DNA of 64,000 nt from Artemisia argyi (taxonomy: Eukaryota; Streptophyta; Magnoliopsida; Asterales; Asteraceae): positions 185,624,749 through 185,688,748 of the forward strand of contig CM060708.1 of assembly GCA_030686995.1 (NCBI GenBank), given 5' to 3'. Below are positions 20,637-32,798 of this stretch, in pieces. The notes below the pieces were generated by a model. It saw only the letters and a list, made by a program, of their open reading frames with translations, searched no databases and had not been told where the DNA came from. The stretch's first letter is position 1; every line of letters begins with the position of its first letter. Both the position numbers and the translations under genes were made by a program.

Positions 20637-22484
20637 ATACACTCTTACCCTACCATCCAAAATAATACATCATAGGGAATGAACATTTCCCTTACACTTG
20701 AATCTTTACATACTTTACAATAAACTATTCTAATGACTCGAATTAAGAAAATCAAAACACTTGGAGCACTTTTAAGATTAACGTACATATGGGGGTAATA
20801 AATGATGTTCTTCCCCATTACTCCATAAAATAAGTACTTACCCATGAGTCCCAATCGTCCCAAAACAATATGTACAAGGATATGACTCGACTTAGCAACC
20901 ATGTAATCAATTAGAAAGTTAACTTAGGGTTTAACAAATAACAATAATGCACCAAAAATGAGCGCATACACGGAAGGCTAAGGCGATTTGGGTGTACATT
21001 TAAGTGGGGTGTAACAAATTCTTCCTTTAAGTAAGATGCTTAAAGTTAGAAACGAAAAGATAGGCTCGGAGGGGTGTACTAGGGGTTTCGTGTACTGAAA
21101 ATGAGTACAACGCTAAGGGTGTGGGAAAAATTAGTTGACTTAACTAGCCAAGTAATATGACTTAAATGGTCAAGTAATTATAATACGGGTTTAACACAAG
21201 GGTGATCCTAATGCCTCTTATCATGTAGTAAATCCTACCACACGAATGTAGTCTCACTAGCGGTCTCGGGATGCATCACTAACGCAAGTTCTAGAATCTA
21301 AATGCTACCGGTACACTCATAAGCACTAATAGTAAATGCTTTTCCTATCAAATCTAAAGGCGAACCTCACATATTTGGGTGGAAAATTTTTCTGAATATA
21401 CGGTTTTGTGCTAGTCATACAATCTCCTATCCATGAGACGCTTGCTATGGCTAAAGTTTCACTCCTAAATGTTGTAAAAAATTTTAAATTTGGCGCTAAA
21501 ATTACACTAACAAGTATTTCTCATAGTTTTATTACACATCTACCATTAAACAAAACAAACTCAAGCGAAAGTGCATATGTAAGGTATCATCTTTTTACCC
21601 TCCCCTTACACTTAAGATGAACATTGTCCCCAATGTTCAAGTAAAGAATGTAAAAGTGAAAAAGTAAAGAGAATGAAATCAAATACTCCCCTGATTCGCT
21701 CGGTATGGATAATAGGGTGGCCAGGTTAAATCTTCCTCCAAGAAAATGAACAATCAAAGCTTCCCTTCCAGAATGTAAATCATCTTCTTGTCATACATAA
21801 CCTGTAAAAACTGACAAAATAGACAAGACAACCTCGCGTAAAATCGGCGGCATTCTATATAAGTTACTAAATCCTAGAAAACAAGATAAGATATAATGCT
21901 TGTGGAATAAAGTTTGCAGATCTCCTGGAGATTATAAAACTTAATAATTCACAAAAACCATAAGACTCCGTTAGAAAAACAAAACCGGTAAAATTTCCAG
22001 ATTTTAACTCCTGACGCCGTCAAGAGTAAACTCCTGACGCCGTCAGAATTGACCTGCAGAAATCCTTATGTTAAGTTTCCGGAAAATTTCTGGAAAAACT
22101 TGGTCCTACTTCCTGGAAAATCCTGCAAAACTTCATTATGACTCAATACAAGCATTTGACTCTAACAAATACGAATACACATGTTCATTTAATATTGTGG
22201 AGAATCATGATTGGTTTGTTTCTTAAAAACATATTTGGGGTTTCCCCTTACACTTATCTTTTGCAAAAATACCTTTAGGTGGAGTTAAGACTAAGCCAAA
22301 ACAACAAAGTAAAGTATTTCCACTATTTAGTTTAGAAACATGATCAACCAACAATAAAAATTAAGCATGCATACGGAAGCAAATAACAATCAAACAAATA
22401 AAATCAAACAAAACATGGGTTGCCTCCCAAGAAGCGCTTTTCTTTATTTACGAGTCTTGTAGCTAGACTCAAGGTCATGGGTTA
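20053..22484 (-). other. 3' non-coding region of element B
   Basis: It is colinear with 609-2506 of element A and contains the same two hairpins (21619-21638, 20033-20052), the 65-codon sense frame (20088-20285) and the 70-codon antisense frame (21408-21620). The AAGCGCTTCTTGGGAGGCAA motif is at 22417-22439. Relative to A it carries about 0.6 kb extra (about 20385-20968). No env-like gene of normal length is present. Confidence 0.6.
20385..20968 (-). other. Extra segment in element B absent from element A, with a long poly(A) tract
   Basis: The sequence on both sides matches element A continuously, so this ~585-bp block was either gained in B or lost in A. In element orientation it contains more than 40 consecutive A (T run at about 20589-20634). 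A short inverted repeat (GGATGGTAGG upstream, CTACCATCCC downstream) flanks the A tract. An 85-codon frame (20645-20902, minus) is unrecognised. Only TAT is shared at the two ends, so no convincing target duplication is seen. Confidence 0.55.
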
Positions 22485-23799
22485 CTACGTTACTTCATCG
22501 TCAAACGTCACATCCTCCTCGCTAATCATTTCATTGCTATTCTCTTGGTAGTGTTTTACACGTTGTATGTTAACAGTAAATTCCCTACCTTCATCGTCTA
22601 ATAACACCACGACTCCAATTTTAGAGGAATTCTTTACCGTGAACTGTCCATACCATCTAGACTTAAGTTTTCCCGGAAATAACCTCAATCGAGAATTGTA
22701 TAATAGGACCTTGTCTCCCTCTGAAAATTCTTTGGGTTTCTTAATTCTCTGGTCATGCCACCTTTTAGCTCTCTCTCTTTATATGTGATGGAGGATTCAT
22801 AGGCTTCTAGCCTAAGCTCATCAAGCTCGTGTAATTGCAAGAACCTATTATTTCCAGCAGTCGTGTAATCTAAGTTGCATGTCTTAAGCGCCCAATAAGC
22901 CTTATGCTCCAATTCCACTGGTAAATGACATGCTTTACCATACACCATGCGAAACGGGGTCGTTCCAATAGGTGTTTTGTAGGCGGTTCGGAATGCCCAT
23001 AAGGCTTCGTCGAGTTTAAATGACCAGTCCTTTCTGTTTTGACTAACCATTTTTTCAAGTATTCTTTTAATAGCCCTATTGGTGTTTTCGACTTGGCCAT
23101 TGGTTTGTGGATGATAGGCGGTGGAGAACTGATGGGGTACTCCATACCTCTTCATGACCTTTTCCATTTGTGCATTGCAAAAATGGGTTCCCCTATCACT
23201 GATGAGAGCTTTAGGAATCCCGAATCTCGCGAAAAGCTTTTTCAGGAAATGAATAACTACTCTGGCATCATTGGTCCTAAGGGCTTGTGCCTCAATCCAT
23301 TTTGAAACATAGTCAATAGCGACTAATATGTACTCGTTCCCCCTGAAGATGGAAAGGGTCCCATGAAGTCAATCCCCCAAACATCGAAGACCTCACAAAC
23401 TTGAATAAAGTTCTGAGGTGCTTCATCCCTATGTGATATATTTCCGGCTCGTTTACATGCATCGCACGCCTGCACCATTTCTTTTACATCACGGAAAATT
23501 GTGGGCCAATAGAATCCCGCATCGAGAATCTTTTGGGCGGTAACGTTTATCCCATGATGCCCGCCAGAGGGACCAGAGTGACATTCCCTCATAATCTTTA
23601 CTGCCTCATTTTCTGAAACACAACGCCTTATAATTTGGTTAGGACACCTTCGGAATAAAAAGGGTTCATCCCAAAAGTAGTACTTTAGCTGAGAAAAGCA
23701 CCTCTTCCTTTCGTACTTAGTCAGGTGTTCAGGAACGAGTCTGCGTGCGAGGTAATTAGCAAAATCGGCGTACCACGGCTCCGAGTTACTCATTAACAT
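22485..23799 (-). pseudogene. Integrase of element B (broken)
   Basis: Integrase inserts the retrotransposon cDNA into the genome. The N-terminal zinc-binding region has HHGINVTAQKI and CDACKRAGN. The core has D in [11 protein letters not shown] in LISDRGTHF and E in [19 protein letters not shown], so the DDE triad is present. The C-terminal part has GDKVLLYN and SRWYGQFTV. Two breaks separate these parts: a 1-nt loss in a C run (23339-23343 on the plus strand) just after the first D, and a 2-nt gain in a CT repeat near 22770. The frame between them (23338 to about 22775) is fully open. The reading ends at 22485, shortly before the AAGCGCTTCTTGGG motif. Confidence 0.9.
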
Positions 23800-23802
23800 G
23801 AG

Positions 23803-25134
23803 TTATTCATCAGGAAATGAATCCCTAATCTCACTTCTATCGTGCTCATCCAAGGGGTTTTCGAGACGAGATAGATGATCTGTAGCCAGATTTTCTGCCC
23901 CTCTCTTATCACGAATCTCAACATCGAATTCCTGTAGCAACAGGATCCACCGAATTAGTCGTGGCTTAGCATCCTGCTTCGCAAAAAGATATCGAAGAGC
24001 CGAGTGGTCAGTGAAGACGACTGTTTTTGAAAGGACAAGATATTGTCGGAATTTGTCGAATGCGAACACCACAGCTAATAATTCTTTCTCAGTGGTGGAG
24101 TAATTCTCTTGAGCGGGATTCATGGTTTTGCTCGCATAGTAGATGGGTTGAAAAAGCTTATCACGCCGTTGGCCCAATACAGCCCCGACAGCGAAGTCGC
24201 TAGCGTCACACATGATTTCAAATGGTAACTCCCAGTTGGGTGTGATCATGATTGAAGCTTGTGTGAGTTCCTTTTTTAAAAGATCGAATGCATCCTTGCA
24301 TTCTTGGGAAAAATCAAACGGAGCATCCTTCACAAGTAGTTGGGTCATTGGCCGAGCAATTTTGGAGAAGTCTTTGATGAACCTTCGATAAAACCCGGCA
24401 TGCCCCAAGAAACTGCGTATTGCTTTAACAGTTGTGGGGTATGGTAACTTAGATATAGCTTCAACTTTAGCTTGGTCCACCTCAATTCCGTTCCCTGAGA
24501 TCTTATGTCCTAACACAATCCCTTCCTTCACCATAAAATGACATTTTTCCCAGTTTAGCACCAAGTTGGTTTCCTCACACCGTTTAAGCATCTTTTCTAG
24601 ATTAGCAAGACAGCGGTCGAAGGAGTTCCCGAAGACCGAAAAGTCATCCATGAACACTTCCATGCTGTCTTCCATGAGTTCGTGAAAGATTGCGGTCATG
24701 CACCGCTGGAAAGTGGCGGGGGCATTACATAGCCCAAAAGGCATCCTTTTGTAGGCAAATGTTCCATAAGGACAGGTAAACGTGGTCTTTTCTTGGTCCT
24801 CAGGTGCTATGGGAATCTGAAAATATCCAGAGAATCCATCCAAGAAGCAATAGTACTCGTGTCCAGATAATCTCTCTAACATCTGATCAATGAATGGTAA
24901 GGGAAAGTGATCTTTCCTTGTGGCATCATTGAGCTTTCGATAGTCGATGCATACCCGCCATCCAGTGACTGTTCTCTGGGGCACCATCTCACACTTGTCA
25001 TTCTTAACTACAGTCATTCCACCCTTCTCAGGTACAACCTGCATAGGACTAACCCATGGGCTCTCCGAAATCAGGTAAATCAGTCCTGCATCCAAAAGTT
25101 TGATAACTTCTTTCTTTACTACTTCCTTAATGTT
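23803..25134 (-). pseudogene. Reverse transcriptase-RNase H of element B
   Basis: The reverse transcriptase has the Ty3/gypsy motifs [37 protein letters not shown] and the catalytic FMDDFSVFG. RNase H follows with [26 protein letters not shown] and [11 protein letters not shown]. The domain is uninterrupted over about 430 residues. Its upstream junction to protease is broken by a 1-nt loss near 25135. Its downstream junction to integrase is broken by an in-frame TAA (23803-23805), consistent with a CAA to TAA change, since translation resumes in the same frame in the very next codons. Confidence 0.92.
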
Positions 25135-27827
25135 AGGTTCACGCGCCTCTTGGGTTGCACTATAGGTTTATAATCTTCTTCCATGAGAATCTTATGTGTG
25201 CAAAAAGTTGAGTCAATCCCCTTAATGTCGGCCACACTCCATGCGAGTACCCCTTTGTATTTTTTTTGGACCTCTAAGAGTTTACCTTTTTGTTCATGTT
25301 CCAAGGAAGAGTTAATGATTACCGGGAGTTGGTCCTCCCCCTGAAGGAAGGCATACTCCAAATGGTTAGGAAGCTCTTTAAGATCAACGTTAGGAGGTTC
25401 GATAATAGAAGGTTTGAGCTTGTTTTCGGGCTTTCGGAGCTCGAGATGCTCCGTTGTCTCTTGTCTGGGGTAGAAGGAGACTGCACTAACATCCTCCGTC
25501 TTTTCTACCTCTAGAAAAGGCAGAAAACTCTCGTCCCGTAGCCAGCCTTCATCGATCTGTTCATCGACACAACTATCAATGACATCTGTGAGTTCATCTA
25601 CATCCCCGATAAAGTAGAGCCGGTTGGCTGCTTCGAGGGAGAGGTCCATAGAATCCTTAATGTCGAAGGTTGTGCTATCGTCTCCCACTCGTAAGGTTAA
25701 TTTGCCATCGTAGACATCGATGACTGCACGAGCGGTAGCAAGAAATGGTCTACCTAAGATGATAGGTACCAAGTCATCCTCCTCCATATCCAGGATTACG
25801 AAGTCGACCGGGAATTTAAATTTCCCAACTTTGACTAGCACATTCTCGCATATCCCTACGGGGTACTTGACCGATCTATCGGCTATTTGGATGTTCATAC
25901 GGGTAGACTTCAATCCAGAATATCCTAGTTTACGGAACATAGAGTGAGGCATGAGATTGATACTTGCTCCCAAATCGGCAAGAGCATTCTTGATTGATAG
26001 AGGTCCTATGGAGCAAGGCAGGGTGAAGCTGCCTGGATCGTCTACCGTTTTTGGTAGCCCTCGGTGGGTCACCACTGAGCATTCCTCCCCCAGGGTCACA
26101 AGACCCTCGAGTTTCTTCCGGTTAGCAAGTAGTTTTTTAAAGTATGTGCTATACTTTGGCACGTGATAGCAAGCATCAAGGAGAGGTATGGTGACAACCG
26201 AGTCTTTTAGGTAAGACAGGAATCTCTTGTTATCATTCTCAGTTTTCTGGTACCTTAATCGGGACGGAAACGGGATTCTCACAGGTTGGTTAGGCAGGGT
26301 TGATGGGGAAGGAGTTGTCAAGGGCGGTTGGTCGGGGGTGTTACCGCCGACATCCTCCTCCTCCTCCTCCCCAGGTTTGTTTGGATCGGGGGTGATGGGG
26401 GACGAGTTTGGGTAAGGAGGATCCTTGGTTGTTGTTCTAGCTCGAGTGGTTATCGCGAGCATGGGGTCTTTTTTGCTTACTGATGGCGTTTCAAGATTAT
26501 CAAGGGCTGAGTTAAGCTTGTTGAAAAATTCTCCAATATCCTCCTGCTGCTCGTCGAAAAGCTCATTAAGACCTTTCATTTGCAAGCCTTTTTCTTGAGT
26601 GAAGTGACCAAGGTCATCTTCAAAAGTGCTCCTGATTTTGAATTCAGGGCCTTCCTCCCCTTCTCTTCTCTTTACCAGATTTCCCCAAAGGGTGTAATCG
26701 TCATTTTGGTAAAAAGGCAAAAGGGAGGGATCAACATAAATGTCCCCTCCTGACAAGCATGGATGTTCAGTTGTGGCTGATCCTCCGCATTCTTCTACCT
26801 CATGCGGGCCTCCACAATAATTGCAGATAAAGTAAGGATTCGACAGCTGTTTAGGTAATTGTGATCCAGCTAGGTATTCCACTCTTTTGTGAATTTTTCT
26901 CAACCGATCCGAGGTGATCTCAAAAATGCTGACAGTCGACTCAGGTTCATCCCAAGTGTCATCCTGGTCTTGAGCATATTCTTCAATCCTATCCCATCCT
27001 TCCTCGGCACTAAGATTGGCCAATCTTCCTTTCCTAGATTGGTTAATTCCGTTTTGGTCGTTAGAGGAGATATTTTCGTAGAAGATTTGGACCAAGAGCC
27101 AAAGCTCAATGCCATGATGGGGAACTTGTCTTATTAAACCTTTGAATCTAGTCCACGATTTATGGAAGAGTTCGTCCTTCCCCTTCCGGAAACGGAGGAT
27201 CCTATCTCTAAGTGCTGAGGTTTTTCCAGGTGGAAAGAACTTCTCATAGAACTTGGATATGAGTTGCTCCCATGTGAAAATAGATTCAGAAAGGAGTTTG
27301 TCATACCATTCTTGGGCTTTTTCATATAAGGTGAAAGGAAAGAATCGCAATCGGGATGTGTCTCTAGTAGCCCCATCCGTATGGAGGGTGTCTACTATTT
27401 TTAGGAAGTCCTTGATGTGTTGGATTGGATCTTCCTCATCTATTCCGCGAAACTTACACACATTTTTGACAAGCCAAACATCGTTTGCATGCAAGACCTC
27501 ATTGGTGTGTTCGTTTGGGTAGACAATGGTGTTTGAGAAGCCACGAGAGGTTGGGGAGGAGTAGTCCTTAAGGCGCTTAGGAATGGGGGTTGCGGGAGTA
27601 CTCATCTCGTCGTTGGGTTGGGAGCTAGGGGTTGTGACATGATTTTCTGAATTTTCTTCAGAAAGGGGTGCATCAAAATCGATGGCAACGCTAGATGGTT
27701 CAGAAGTTGAGTGATATTGTCTCAATCTATGCATTTCTCTTTCGGGTTCCGCATAAGGCAAGACCAAGTTTCTAGTAGAACTACGACTCCTAGTGATCCT
27801 AAGGTTAAAGGATTCGTCATTTGCCAT
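25119..27827 (-). CDS. Gag-protease part of element B polyprotein, 902 residues, uninterrupted
   Basis: Gag packages element RNA; the protease cleaves the polyprotein. Residues about 105-260 form the retrotransposon gag domain ([37 protein letters not shown]). A zinc knuckle [13 protein letters not shown] has the CX2CX3HX4C spacing seen in many plant Athila-group elements. An acidic, Pro/Thr-rich linker follows ([10 protein letters not shown]). The aspartic protease shows [10 protein letters not shown] and [11 protein letters not shown]. The start at 27827 fits: it lies about 150 bp after the primer site. The frame runs into a stop because of a 1-nt loss just past the protease-RT linker (about 25135). 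As a separate protein it could still be made. Confidence 0.88.
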   Translation of the reverse strand: MANDESFNLRITRSRSSTRNLVLPYAEPEREMHRLRQYHSTSEPSSVAIDFDAPLSEENSENHVTTPSSQPNDEMSTPATPIPKRLKDYSSPTSRGFSNTIVYPNEHTNEVLHANDVWLVKNVCKFRGIDEEDPIQHIKDFLKIVDTLHTDGATRDTSRLRFFPFTLYEKAQEWYDKLLSESIFTWEQLISKFYEKFFPPGKTSALRDRILRFRKGKDELFHKSWTRFKGLIRQVPHHGIELWLLVQIFYENISSNDQNGINQSRKGRLANLSAEEGWDRIEEYAQDQDDTWDEPESTVSIFEITSDRLRKIHKRVEYLAGSQLPKQLSNPYFICNYCGGPHEVEECGGSATTEHPCLSGGDIYVDPSLLPFYQNDDYTLWGNLVKRREGEEGPEFKIRSTFEDDLGHFTQEKGLQMKGLNELFDEQQEDIGEFFNKLNSALDNLETPSVSKKDPMLAITTRARTTTKDPPYPNSSPITPDPNKPGEEEEEDVGGNTPDQPPLTTPSPSTLPNQPVRIPFPSRLRYQKTENDNKRFLSYLKDSVVTIPLLDACYHVPKYSTYFKKLLANRKKLEGLVTLGEECSVVTHRGLPKTVDDPGSFTLPCSIGPLSIKNALADLGASINLMPHSMFRKLGYSGLKSTRMNIQIADRSVKYPVGICENVLVKVGKFKFPVDFVILDMEEDDLVPIILGRPFLATARAVIDVYDGKLTLRVGDDSTTFDIKDSMDLSLEAANRLYFIGDVDELTDVIDSCVDEQIDEGWLRDESFLPFLEVEKTEDVSAVSFYPRQETTEHLELRKPENKLKPSIIEPPNVDLKELPNHLEYAFLQGEDQLPVIINSSLEHEQKGKLLEVQKKYKGVLAWSVADIKGIDSTFCTHKILMEEDYKPIVQPKRRVNLTLRK

Positions 27828-27999
27828 GATGGCAGGTGGTGAAGAGTTACGAATAAAGGCACAAAGAAATAAGATAGACTAAAGAAACCTAAAAAAAAAA
27901 AAAAAAAAATCTTACTAAAAACGAATCTAGCAAGTAGACCTAATAAAAAGAAATTCTAACCTAGACAATAACTATTCCCCGGCAGCGGCGCCAAAAACC
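27828..27999 (-). other. 5' leader and primer-binding site of element B
   Basis: The primer-binding site TGGCGCCGCTGCCGGGGA occupies 27976-27993 (minus), six bases from the LTR. It matches the 3' end complement of plant tRNA-Asp with one mismatch. The leader also holds a run of about 20 A/T (27891-27909). Confidence 0.88.
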
Positions 28000-29405
28000 T
28001 GATGCGTGGGAATCGCAACAGACTTTACCTCTCGAGGGATCTCGAGAAGCTTACAACCCCCACCAGGCAGTGTACCTGATCGTTGTAGTATAGTATAGTG
28101 ACAAGTACCGGGGGATTGATCGTTCAACTTAGGAATAGTGTCGCTAGGATTAGAAAGCCTAAATACTAGTTCTAAAGGTGAGGGATGATTATTTTTGTAT
28201 TTTTATATTTTTATGAAAGCAATTAAAATCTCGGGGTTTGAAGGATTTGGGCGGAATTAGTTGCTAATCAACTAACCCAATGCTAAGATGCAATCAAAAT
28301 AAAATACTAGAAATTAAAATAAACTAATTATACTAAGGTTGTGAGCAGTAATTGAAGAATATGTGTTTACTTAGATTTCACTACTCCCTAAACATCTTTT
28401 ACACGTTAATTACTTGTTATAATTGCATGGATGACGGGTCGTATTCCTTAATACAATTCATGGGGTGGCACACATAACTCCCTAATTCTATGAGCTCTTA
28501 TCTCCTCCTACACCATGCCCAACACAACTATAGGGATTGTAAACAGTGGCTCATGCATTAAATACAACCAATAAAGACCTAGTGCGCCTCGGTTCATGTT
28601 TCTTAAGACGTTCAAGCATGTTACCAAGTGGAGATCTACCAGTTTTCTTAAGCCTAACATATAAATCATTCATCCAAGACAAGAATAAACAAGTAATCAA
28701 CACATAATTAACATCTAGGTTTCATTAAATCTAAGCAAACACAAGATAGATCTAGCCTAGCATGATAGAATTAAGACAAGAACAAGATATAGACAACCAA
28801 CACATAGACATATTGATTGAATTAAAGGAACACTTATCTTGATTAAACATGCAAGGTATCAAGGGTTTGGAACCCTTGAAAAACCTGTAAAGTTACACCA
28901 AAATCGTACTTAGGGTTTCTCCCAAAACTTCTCTCCTTAATGTGTGAAAATTAGAAAACTATATATAGAAAAATAGGTCTGACGGCGTCAAGACAAATCT
29001 TGTGACGCCGTCACCTCGCTGCCAAAACTCTTCTCGGACTGCCTTGATCTACATTTGACGCCGTTAAGACCAAATCATTTCCAGGCCGTCATGACTTATT
29101 ACTCTTGACGCCCTTCCTTCGTGACGCCGTCAAATCTGTACTGGGTCGTCATGGACTTCTGCTTTTGACGCCGTCAGAGAAATACTCTTGACACCGTCAC
29201 CTACTGTTCCCATCATGGAAAATTAAGACTTTGGCGTTTTCTTCACTTTTATGCTCCAAAAACGTCCGAATTGCTTCCTTTTCCAGATTTCTCTCCCAAA
29301 GTACCTAAAGTCACAAAAGGAACGATTTAGGGCAATATTTGATCAAATAAATTCGGATTCGGGCTTAAATGACCCCCTAAAAACGGATCATTTTTCGCCT
29401 CATCA
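28000..29405 (-). repeat. 5' LTR of element B
   Basis: It is the partner of 18608-20013, with the same length and about 98.5% identity by eye. TATA box at about 28959-28968, palindrome array about 28980-29205 (four exact TGACGSCGTCA and at least two one-mismatch copies) and the tRNA-Asp 5'-half motif at 28080-28094. The target duplication CCAAC follows at 29406-29410. Confidence 0.95.
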
Positions 29406-29410
29406 CCAAC

Positions 29411-32400
29411 CCTTTCGGTGCCAAAAGCACATGAGCTCTCCATATATGGCCGACCTACGCGTGACACGTGCATCGTTGAGCTGTTTGGTGATCCCATTTA
29501 TGGAGCAGGCATTTCTCGCCCCATTGGGATACTCACATTTGTTCTCGTTTGTGGTGCAACATCGGTTTCTAATATACCTATAATAACAATTACATAACAC
29601 ATTTGGTGGGGAGGTAATTAGAAAAGTATTCACATGAATGATTATACGGGGACCTAATGTTTATCTGCATTCAACTGTCTAAGAAGCATGTTACAAATCT
29701 TTTGATGACCAACTCTGCAATTTAACTGAAATGAGCAAAGTTAAAGGGGATGACTTACATCTGCAAGAACTTGATGCTCTGGTTGTTACTCCATGGTCGG
29801 ATGTGGAATCCCAAGGTTCTGAATTGTGTAGGCCAACAGTTATTGGATGCTAAAAAAATAATTGACATCTCTATCAAAATTGACCAAGAATTACATGACG
29901 GCCTGCCATAGTACAGAAACTACCTGTTCCCATTTCCATTAAGCTACTTTTGCAAGTTGTATATGTCGATGCTTCCTGATTCTGTTGTTAGAAGTCTTTG
30001 GAATGCATGTCCCGTCAACTGTCCCTGCAACAATAAACAAAATTGCAAACTTAAAGTCAAACCTTTGCGTGTAAAACGTGTAGTACACAAATAAGGACAT
30101 CACATCCTCTTCAACCTGCAATGGCCATTATTCAGGCGTTTGCTGTTATATACCCATGTGGCCAATAAATGCACTCTCAGGATCACCAACAACGTGGTCA
30201 TTGAACTGGTTTTACAATTTGAATTTATATATTAGAAAATTTATTTTAATTTATATATTGGTAATCAAATGTATACTCACCAGTACACGTGATTGATTCT
30301 CAGTCCCACCTTGCTGTGCCGGCCTTTTGCCGCTTCTGTTTGGTAAAATATCATAGTGACCAATATCTGATGGTACAGAAATTAAGATTCGATTAAAAAA
30401 CACTTGAGGACCAAGAACAAAACACTAATGTGCATATAAGCTAAAATCACGGCCCAAAACATGTATTATAAATGAATTAGTAATGTATCTGATGAAAGCG
30501 TGTTTTGGAAAACGAACCTGCTTACTTTGGCTTGTCCGGGGCCTGAATCCTGTCTCTAGAAGGATCGAAAGTTGGGTGGGTATTATTGGCTGAAGTGTCC
30601 ATGGGTGCGCAAGTTTGTGCGTAATGAGTACTGTCCCCACCCCTAAGCTTAGACACTGTTTGGTGTTGTTGTGTTAAGCCTGTGGGCGGCGCAGCAGGTA
30701 ATTCATCAGCAGCGTCAGAATCTGCTATTGTCAATAATCAGATATAACGACAGAACGAAATGTAAACTTAAAAGATGAAGGATTTAGATAAAGGTAAAAC
30801 TGCTCACGCTGATTAGCAATATTTTCCAAGGCAACATTGTTGCCTGCGGCAGATGTGACTGTACATGTTCATACTTCGTACATTCTCCTGAGCAGCGCCA
30901 TTATTTGCTACCATTTGTGTGGTCACACGTCGATGGACATTCCGTGCAGGAGGTTGCACGTGCCCGTGAGCTGTTAACCAAAAAAATAAAACAATGTCAA
31001 AGAGTAACTTCTTCTATACACGGATAACCAAGAGTATTTGTGGACCCAAAAAAAAAAGCAAACAAACATTCAGCACAATCAAGGTTTCTTTCAAGACAGC
31101 GCATAAAGATTAGACCCAGCCTAACGACGCAAACTATAAAACATGACATGCTAATCAAAAGTCAGTTATGACTATGTCTCAAAACAGAAATTCAAAAATT
31201 AAAAGTTACGTTGGTTCTATTATTAGGTGAAACCAGCTTTTAACGAAGCTGTTGCAGGCTTGTCTTTGAGTGGCATTGCAAGGTGAGATAAGCTCTAAGA
31301 TTAGAAAACCCAAACACACTTTAACTACATAAAGAAAGAGTTCTTTTATACCCAAACATTAATGACTATGCATATATTTGTTACTCAAAAACACAATAAA
31401 CATACTCAATTCCAAAAAATTATCCAAGCACCCTCTAAACAAACAGCCATTTTTCAAAGTCTAAGAAATGTTTGGTTACATTAAAAATGGGGAATTCTAA
31501 GTAGCTAATGCTCATTAATGAATCTCTAAGCTGTTTTGCTCTATATAAACCACATAAAAAATCTTAAGCTGTTTAATAAGCTTAGCCAAATGTTCTCTAA
31601 ATAGTAGTTTAGGACTTGCTTCTTAGTAGTATCAAAACACAACTTTTTAAATAAGTTCATACATACAACCCTGATTTTATTAACCTTCTTAATTGACAAT
31701 ATTGAGTCGATCGAGCTAAAAAATATTAAAAGAAATAATGGAAAGAAAGATATGTCAACTGAATTGGGGTATTTGGATGCAGAAGCACAAGCTACTTGAT
31801 TAGGGTGGGCACTCACACCATAGTATCCCACATTTCTGAACCTATGTCCCTTGACAATCTAAAACTTAAAATGTACTCCAGGCATAACAGGACAGATTTT
31901 TTTTATGAAAAAATGGGACACATTGTGCTACACACCTTCCATATTTCTGACTCCCTGCTTGCAGTTGTCGATTCCAATCACATATGAAATCACAAACTTC
32001 AGCCTACAAATGAGTCGGTCCTATTTTTGAGGCTGGACTATCACTTAAATCTTGGTTCTTCATAGTAAAAAGTAAGTTATGTTGTCGATATAATCATACG
32101 CATTAGCTAAAAACTGATTTCCTATAAAATCAGAAACATCTACTGATTCATGTGTTACTTTATCACCATCTGATATAATATGACCGGCTTATTGAACGAC
32201 TTGTTCACGGTTAAGCTCAGGATCTTAATATTTAGTCAACAGATGAGAAATTAATGTAAAAAATTGATGACTTACTTTGTTAGAGATTGAGCTAAAGAAT
32301 TCAATGAGTACGCAAAACCAGATACACCATTACATATGAGTTATAAACCGAATAAACTGATGAATTAAAAAGAACGTTTGTCCATGATATTAATTATATA

Positions 32401-32793
32401 TTAATTAAAAGTTATAAAACCGAAGTAATTTGAGCCTCTTCTCGTGCTTCTTAAAAACAATTCTCTACGATTGAAACCAGCAACAATAACTAATATAAGA
32501 AAGATTATTAGTTAGTATACCTGCTAAATTAGAGGTTAGCAATACTTATAGCTGCTGGCTGTTTTTGATAAAGAGTTTTCATTACAATTATTTAGACTCG
32601 TGGAAGATGAATTGTAGCTGTGATACATGACCAAGAAATATTTAGTACTGAACGGGAATTGTAGAAATATTGAACCCAACGAAAACTCAACTGAGGTATA
32701 CTAAGTGAAATTATTACATCATAAAGATCACTCTCTGCACGTTTATTGTGATTTGCAGGAGAAATAAAATGCCTCAACCCTGCAAGCCAGACG
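29411..32793 (-). other. Host-like DNA with exon-like fragments, gene not recognised
   Basis: This continues the locus interrupted by element B. The minus strand has several open exon-like pieces: about 30522-30734 (DSDAADELPAAPPTGL ... DPSRDRIQAPDKPK), about 30890-30965 (HVQPPARNVHRRVTTQMVAN), about 30290-30345 (SGKRPAQQGGTENQSRVL) and about 29930-30040 preceded by a TTGCAG acceptor. Polar, low-complexity composition and mixed frames suggest decayed exons. No family could be named. 31000-32793 shows nothing further. Confidence 0.3.
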
Positions 32794-32798
32794 TCTAC

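Larger units (their letters stand above)
18608..29405 (-). mobile_element. Element B: full-length Athila-like Ty3/gypsy retrotransposon (10.8 kb)
   Basis: Two LTRs of identical length (1406 bp; 18608-20013 and 28000-29405) flank a primer-binding site for tRNA-Asp, gag-protease, RT-RNase H, integrase, a 2.5-kb 3' region and a polypurine tract. The 5-bp target duplication CCAAC is at 18603-18607 and 29406-29410. I count about 21 substitutions between the LTRs (1.5%). At an assumed 1.3e-8 per site per year this is roughly half a million years. The coding region has four small breaks: a 1-nt loss near 25135, a stop at 23803-23805, a 1-nt loss at 23339-23343 and a 2-nt gain near 22770. It is therefore young but not autonomous as read. 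Confidence 0.95.

Noticed and set aside
27119..27522. Plus-strand frames inside B gag
   Set aside because: They are shadows of the uninterrupted minus-strand gag-protease reading frame.
28080..28110. tRNA-Asp gene
   Set aside because: Only the 5' part of the tRNA is matched, with a 5-nt insertion, and there is no anticodon or T arm. It is LTR sequence.
3918..32000. Helitron that captured several gene fragments in one orientation
   Set aside because: Exon-like scraps from apparently different genes on the minus strand suggested it, but no TC start, CTRR end with hairpin, or Rep/helicase reading was found.
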